64,000 bases of DNA from Timema cristinae (taxonomy: Eukaryota > Arthropoda > Insecta > Phasmatodea > Timematidae). The translations under genes and the position numbers were made by a program. The stretch is taken from the NCBI GenBank assembly GCA_039000515.1, contig JBCFYV010000012.1, positions 8,612,287-8,676,286 of the forward strand, read 5' to 3'. Positions 58,461-64,000 of this stretch are shown one piece after another. Position 1 is the stretch's first letter, and every line of letters begins with the position of its first letter. The notes beneath the pieces were generated by a model. The model had not been told where the DNA came from. It saw only the letters and a program-made list of their open reading frames with translations, and did not search any database.

Positions 58461-59790
58461 TTGTGTTGTACTATTTCTTCGTATATTCTTTATTTGCTAG
58501 TTTGGACACACCAAGATATAGTCTCGGCAAATATACAACCTTTAGTTAAGTTGTAGAAACAAGTATTCCTAAATTTAGATAGGTGGTAAGAAAATAAATA
58601 AATAGTAAGCTACATATTACTACGCGTCAGGACTATCCGAATATTTAAACTAATGGCGAATGATTGAGTATTATTAACTTAAAATAAATATACCTGTGTT
58701 TCAGGTGAGGGAGTGTGGGAAACCATTTAGGAAATAATTCGTAGAGTGCTACGCACGTACTTTCTAGCTCCTTTGCCGATACATAACATTTACCCAAAAA
58801 TGTAAATATTTACTTAAGGTTGTAAGATATGTAAAAATAAATAATATGCACTGTTGCATAAACATAAGGAAAAGAGAGCATCACTCTACACCAAAGAGCA
58901 TAACACTCAATTCTACATTTTTTAGACCTCTATTTGCTCTTAACTTGGAAACTACTGGTTCTAAAATAAAGTCAATAAAAGTATTTTATTTTAAATATTC
59001 CTACAACTTTGCAATTACAAGATTTTTACTATCTCAAATAGTAGTGGAAATACGATCAAAATCTGAGATATTTGCTCACATAAAGTACTTTCCAAGTCTT
59101 TTTCCCAGAATAATAATCATAGCCCGATTGGTAAAATTATTTAGACTATAGGCCGAGATACAGAAATACATATAGATTGCATCACGAAAATAACTTTTTC
59201 GGGTTTAAAGGGTCATGGAACAAAATTTCAATTCCATTTTTATAAAAATTTCTTTCATTTTACGATGGCAATAATTCCTCTCTCCAAGGGTTCGCGAGAA
59301 AGTAAAACTACACCGAGTACACCAGTCTGGAACTGGGCCATGTGACCACTCATATACATCTTAGTCATAAAATATATGGATTAAAACATTAACATTATTT
59401 ATAAAGTGATTACTTAAAATGTTTAAAGCTAAACTAAATAAATCTATTTGAACGAGTATTAACTTTCTTTGGCATTTTTACTTCTCTGGCAATATTCTAT
59501 GTCAATTTTATTAATTTATTTTAAAATACTACAAGGACTAGTTTATAGGGTTTATAATTTATCCTCTTGAACAACAATTTTTGATATTATTTATTTTAAA
59601 ATAAATTACCCTTAACCTCTGTTGATGTGAAATCTAGCTCATTAGTATAAAATTGTTTTACAGTTTGAAAGGAGAAACGTTTAGATGGGCCCGAGAAAAA
59701 CGTTTTATTTTCTCTCTTTTTCTTCTACCATAAATAGTCGTATACATTTTTTCAGTAACAAATTATGTTTATTTTTGTCTCACTGATTAG

Positions 59791-59998
59791 ATGTTTAGAA
59801 TCCCCTTTTTGGCAAGAGGGCCGAGCGACTTCTTCAGAAACTTGGTAAAGACCAATATTCGAACAAGAGAGAAGGAAGGGATAATCAGGCCTGATATGAT
59901 CCATCTATTGATGCAAGCAAGAAAAGGGGAGCTCACCAAGGATACACAGCAGGAAGAGAATCAAGGAAATATGAGCACTGGCAAGGCTGGAAAACTAG
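59791..59998 (+). CDS. Cytochrome P450 copy 2, exon 4
   Basis: Identical to 1582-1789. Phase 0 in after exon 3 (57039) and phase 1 out at donor GTATGT. It codes for the region between helix G and the I helix, with charged linker residues KGELTKDTQQEEN. Confidence 0.93.
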
Positions 59999-60054
59999 GT
60001 ATGTAAAGTACCGTACATGTTTAAAATAGGGGAAATTTCAATCTTTTAGAGCCG

Positions 60055-60570
60055 ACTTTATAATCATTTTTCGATGAAAATTTGAACTTAGCTGACTCTA
60101 TAACATTTTCTGTACATCTACTTTGTTAAGTCTTATCTCAACTTAAATAATGAGAGAGATGGGTACCATCCGACATTAGAGCATTTCTCGATGAAAATTC
60201 AATCTCGGCTGACTCTATAGCATTTTGGGAGAAAACTCCATCTTATTAATCTACCAGCCGACTCTAGAGCATTTTAGGATGAAAATTTGAGCTTAACCGA
60301 GTCGATAGAGTTTTATGGGGAAGGTTCTATCTAATGACAGCTTGAGGGCATTTTCCAAGAAAAATTCCAACTTAGCCTACACTTTAGAATTTTCCGGGGA
60401 AAAATTTGATCTTATTGTGCTACTACCTGACCAGATCATTCTCTGATTAAAATTCGAGCTTAGTCGACTCTGTAGTATTTTACGGAAGAAAATTCGATCT
60501 TATAATGCTACCACCTTAATCTAGAGTAATTTCCTATGTAAATCTGAACTTAGCCTACGCTGTCGAATAT
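60055..60570. repeat. Degenerate tandem array, second copy
   Basis: Duplicate of 1845-2360 with one extra T near 60354. Confidence 0.7.
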
Positions 60571-60954
60571 ATTGAAATTATATCTAAACATAGATCCTTG
60601 ATCCATATAAAATGAGGAAAGGGCAACTTTTCCCCTTTCGGTTTTGGCTTACCTCTTTACACTTACCAATGTTAACAACCCTCATAGTTTGTCATCTTAT
60701 CCGAATTTCAGAGATATACCGAAACACAATAGAATTCTTCTCCCGTTTCAAATGAGCTATATGGAAGCTTAGAAAATCTGAACTATATCTCCTTGAATGC
60801 ATACAGTGCAAGATAGTGTGGAAGTGGCACATCGAGATAGGGTAAAATATTACAAATAAAACGAGCCTCGTGAAAGTTCTTGTGTATGAGTACATCACTT
60901 ACAAGAATATTCCGATCATGTTCATGTCGTTTTGATACAATTGTGAATATCAGA

Positions 60955-61336
60955 TGATTATCATTTTAGCTCAATCAAAAACCTTATCTCGGTTAATAAA
61001 TCCTCAATGAGGGTTACATAGCATAGCAGACGTCGATACTTTTGCGATAGGTGTTTTACCTCTTTTCTGAGTGACAATAAACTTGCAAAACATAAGGAAG
61101 TGTGTACCAAGTATTGTGCTGTAAGGAGTACTTTCCCTCAAGAGGAAAATAAATTCCTCAAATTTAAACAGTATCGGATTTTCACAAGAAAGGATTGTAA
61201 TAATCGATTTGTTGAGGCACTCGTAGATACGGAAAAGCACCTAACCGACTACTATAGTACAGTTGTTCCTAAGAAACCTCTGACTCCAGTTCAAGTATCG
61301 TTCAAGGATTGTAATGAGCTACACGATCGTCAATGA
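60955..61336 (+). pseudogene. Protein-primed DNA polymerase B relic, second copy
   Basis: Same as 2750-3125, but the T run near 61181 has one base more. The plus frame therefore stays open from the zinc-finger-like part through residues ending NELHDRQ at 61336. The longer frame keeps the spacing expected before the next cysteine pair of such polymerases, which suggests that copy 2 is closer to the ancestral sequence here. Still only a fragment of the N-terminal part. Confidence 0.55.
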
Positions 61337-61640
61337 TAGACGGAAGGCTTTAGTGTTGGTGGGGATGTTTTCTTCAGTATCGAACGTTACACAACATATT
61401 ATCAAACCGTTCTTGAGTGTCTCTTCCTGATGGCTGGCATCAAACACAATGATGTGTGCGTGTGATTTGAAAATTGGAGGGTTCATTAATGGTAGGGAAG
61501 AGTTAATTCTGTAGTAGTAAGTCTGAAAACTAACTTCGTATAGTTTCGAGAAGAAATCTTGGTTAGAGTCCAAGTTCATGTTCTCCTAAGGGTACATTAC
61601 TGAGTTCAGTTAGATTTTAGTCACTAGTAGGCAACAATGA
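61319..61640 (-). pseudogene. Uncharacterised Maverick/virus-like protein fragment, second copy
   Basis: Identical over its open frame (61579-61319) to the fragment at 3109-3369; see there for the basis of the call. Confidence 0.45.
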
Positions 61641-61679
61641 TCGAACATGCTTCTATCCGAAAGCCTATACTGTTACGCC

Positions 61680-61985
61680 CTAACTGAATGACGAAAGTGA
61701 AACCGAGATGGACTCTATGACTAGTTTCGTTATTGGAAGATAAATTATATTATTAGGTGCTTCCACTAACTTATAGCTTGGAGAAACAGTCATGATGAAC
61801 TCGTGAAGGGTATGACCCGATTCTGTGTCTATGTAAGATCCGCTAACAAGACTGCATTCGACATGGATCACATTCACATGCAAGATATTTACAGTATTTG
61901 TAGAGATGTTCATTATCCCCTCAGGAAGAACAACATGTTCGAAACCTAGCAGAGATGTGAACGTGACTGATCGAGTACAATACAA
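61680..61985 (-). pseudogene. Second uncharacterised Maverick/virus-like fragment, second copy
   Basis: Identical open frame to 3469-3774. One extra base lies just upstream of the shared region's end near 61659. Confidence 0.4.
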
Positions 61986-62609
61986 AATACAAATATTAAA
62001 GCGAATATTGCTTAATATATATTTAAGGGTTGTGGCTCTGATTTTTTTTTCTCTTGAAGGAATTTTTAAACATAATTTACGAGCATCTATGAGTGGAAGT
62101 GTTCATTAAGTTGTAAGCGTACGCAGATATCATAACCTATATCTACAGACGCTAATCATCATTTGCATCCTCCGTATTTAAGAAACAGAACCGAAAGCAG
62201 GAGAAATGGGTCCTCGTCGCCTAAAGAAAAAAGGATGTCCCATTAGTCCTCTAATGTATTGTTACCAACGACGCAAAACTGTTTAGAAATGGCAATGGAA
62301 TAAAGTATGTTAATTTAGGCAAAAATATCGGGAGATCATAAGAGAAACAAACATTGCACAATGATAGTTCAGGATAAGAGCACCAACCAGTCTATTTACA
62401 AGTAAATTGAGTACATTAAGATATATTCAGTATATTCATATACTAGCTAAGTACAAGTCGAGATATTAAAAGTTATAGTGAAATCGCAGACACTCGTTAC
62501 TGATTTTAAATATTCATTAGATTTGCTCAATTATGTATGATTAGATATTATATTAAAATATGTTGAATTCTGACGACTCTTTATGTACAATTTCTTTTTA
62601 CTTGTCTAG

Positions 62610-62831
62610 ATCTAACCGATGAAGATATAGTAGCTCAAGCAATGGTTTTCTTTCTGGCTGGATTCGATACAGCTTCCACGCTACTTTGCTACACCGCCCA
62701 CTTGCTGGCAGTGAACGAGGACTCCCAGGTTCAACTCCAGTCTGAGATAGACGACATGCTGAGGGAGACGGAAGAAAACATCAGCTACGAGGCAATCCAA
62801 GCCATGAAGTACCTGGATATGGTGATCTCAG
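62610..62831 (+). CDS. Cytochrome P450 copy 2, exon 5 (I helix)
   Basis: Identical to 4399-4620: acceptor TCTAG, donor GTGAAG, phase 1 in and out, AGFDTAS oxygen-activation motif. Confidence 0.95.
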
Positions 62832-63370
62832 GTGAAGCCAATGTAGCATTGCTTCACTCTTTTGCTCTATGATAAAAACATATTCTGTAGGCTGTCGATA
62901 CTCATAGTGTCGTTGATAACTAACATCAGCTTCTCCTTAAAAATTGACACAGTCCACTCGTTCTGAAAGATATAACTTACTAGAGGCCATTCTTCTTCTC
63001 ATGGGATTATATTTACATGGAATAGTTATTTATAGAGGTACGTTCCTTTCACCTTGAAAAGTATCAGTCATACCATTAGCTATTACATTATGACTCTTTC
63101 TTTTAAGCTGCACCATAGTAGAGCCAATCAAGGTAAGTTGGCGTTCTTACAGGGTAAATGAAAGGTACTGTGCATATAAGATATTTATAAATGTTTGTCA
63201 TTTTAGCCAACTTAAATATTTAGGTTTGAACTATTTCCTTTAAAACAGTTCACATATGTTAGTGGAAAGCATAAATAAGAATCTCAATCTCAATTGTTTT
63301 GATTATTTAAAACAGTTTTGATTCTTTTAAAACACATAGTTAAGTGATAAAAATGTTTTTTTCCCTCCAG

Positions 63371-63633
63371 AGTCTCTAAGAATCTTCCCACCAGTGGATA
63401 ATGTGGATAGAGTCTGCGTCAAACCATATTCGATCCCCGTCAAAGGCAATCAACCCGGCACCACATTCCAGCTGGATGACATTGCTTTGATCCCCATACT
63501 AGGATTACACAGAGATCCGGAGTTCTTCCGGAGCCTGACAGGTTCGATCCAGAGAGATTCAGCGAGGAAAACAAGTCCAGTATTAAACCCTTCACTTACA
63601 TGCCCTTCGGTATCGGCCAACGGTCGTGCATTG
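63371..63633 (+). CDS. Cytochrome P450 copy 2, exon 6 (ExxR to heme loop), frameshifted
   Basis: Same 263-nt exon as 5159-5421, with the same missing C at about 63528-63529 between HRDPEFF and RFDPERF. As written, translation leaves frame before the heme loop. The other frame, from about 63540, encodes FGIGQRSCI and ends at donor GTAAGT. The final exon (homologue of 11794-11969) should follow several kb beyond the window. Confidence 0.93.
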
Positions 63634-63832
63634 GTAAGTTACCTTGTTATTTGGATGAGCTACTATTAAGGGTACCTTCTATGTATTCGATAAGAACATT
63701 TTATGCACTTTCAAAAATCAAGTGCTCAGTTGAAATATTTAAGATTATTTATTTATTTAAAAGTATTTCTGACTGGTACAACTAGCCGTCACAAGCTTCT
63801 TTATTATGTTACATACAATTTTTTTTATATAT

Positions 63833-63935
63833 ATATAAATATATACACACATATACACATACATACACCCTAGTATATATATCCACTAGTGGATAGTTAT
63901 ATATATATATATACACACTAGTGGATAGTTGCAGC
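63833..63935. repeat. Expanded (TA)n/(CA)n microsatellite with duplicated CACTAGTGGATAGTT
   Basis: Copy 1 has a simple (TA)n followed by one CACTAGTGGATAGTT (5634-5648). Here the tract is longer, has TACACA units, and the CACTAGTGGATAGTT phrase occurs twice, around a further (TA)n. Confidence 0.85.
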
Positions 63936-64000
63936 AATGACTGTCACTCGACTTTCTAGTCAAAGTTTACTCGTCAAAGACTATAAAAGATGAAAAAAAT

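Larger units (their letters stand above)
58190..64000. repeat. Long duplicated segment, copy 2
   Basis: Matches 1-5718 through introns and exons. Differences: about 20 single-base indels, a cluster at 59317-59460, and an expanded AT/AC microsatellite at about 63830-63935. The sequence to the left of 58190 continues as the same repeat-rich intron, so the left limit of the duplication lies outside what can be compared. Confidence 0.97.

Overview
The window looks like AT-rich arthropod (most likely insect) nuclear DNA. It has widely spaced GT-AG exons of a clan 3 cytochrome P450 and a dense load of decayed transposons: tRNA-headed SINEs with (TAA)n tails, R1-like and other LINEs, a Helitron with diagnostic ends, a hAT-type MITE, an LTR retrotransposon and a Maverick/Polinton-like relic. 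The species cannot be fixed from the sequence. A 100-N run at 18814-18913 shows it is a scaffolded draft.

The only host gene I can support is the P450, present as two same-strand copies about 58.2 kb apart. Copy 1 enters at the left edge inside its third intron. Its exons 4-7 are at 1582-1789, 4399-4620, 5159-5421 and 11794-11969, where it ends with TAG. Copy 2 starts with ATG at 44507. Its exons 1-6 are at 44507-44900, 52543-52677, 56834-57039, 59791-59998, 62610-62831 and 63371-63633, and its last exon lies past the right edge. All junctions keep phase (1,1,0,1,1,1). The exons encode the membrane anchor, the WxxxR helix C motif, the I-helix oxygen-binding motif, ExxR and the heme-Cys loop. 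The best family guess is CYP9-like. Both copies carry the same one-base deletion in exon 6, just before the heme loop. As written, neither copy encodes a complete enzyme.

Bases 1-5718 and 58190-64000 are the same sequence, introns included, apart from small indels, a cluster of differences near 1110-1250 and an expanded microsatellite. Both window edges fall inside this unit, so it is either a very recent tandem duplication or an assembly duplication.

Layout: 1-12011 is the 3' half of P450 copy 1, with a Maverick/Polinton-like relic in intron 4 and an R1-like LINE in intron 6. 12012-36657 is intergenic, with SINEs, a 38-bp minisatellite of 14 units, the gap, diverged repeat blocks, a MITE with perfect 8-bp target duplications and a second R1-like LINE. 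36658-39845 is a Helitron on the minus strand. 39846-44506 is the region upstream of copy 2. 44507-64000 is P450 copy 2: intron 1 holds an antisense LTR retrotransposon, itself interrupted by a 1.9-kb non-coding insertion with a hairpin at each end; intron 2 holds two LINE relics and a SINE with a 13-bp target duplication; intron 4 repeats the Maverick/Polinton-like relic.
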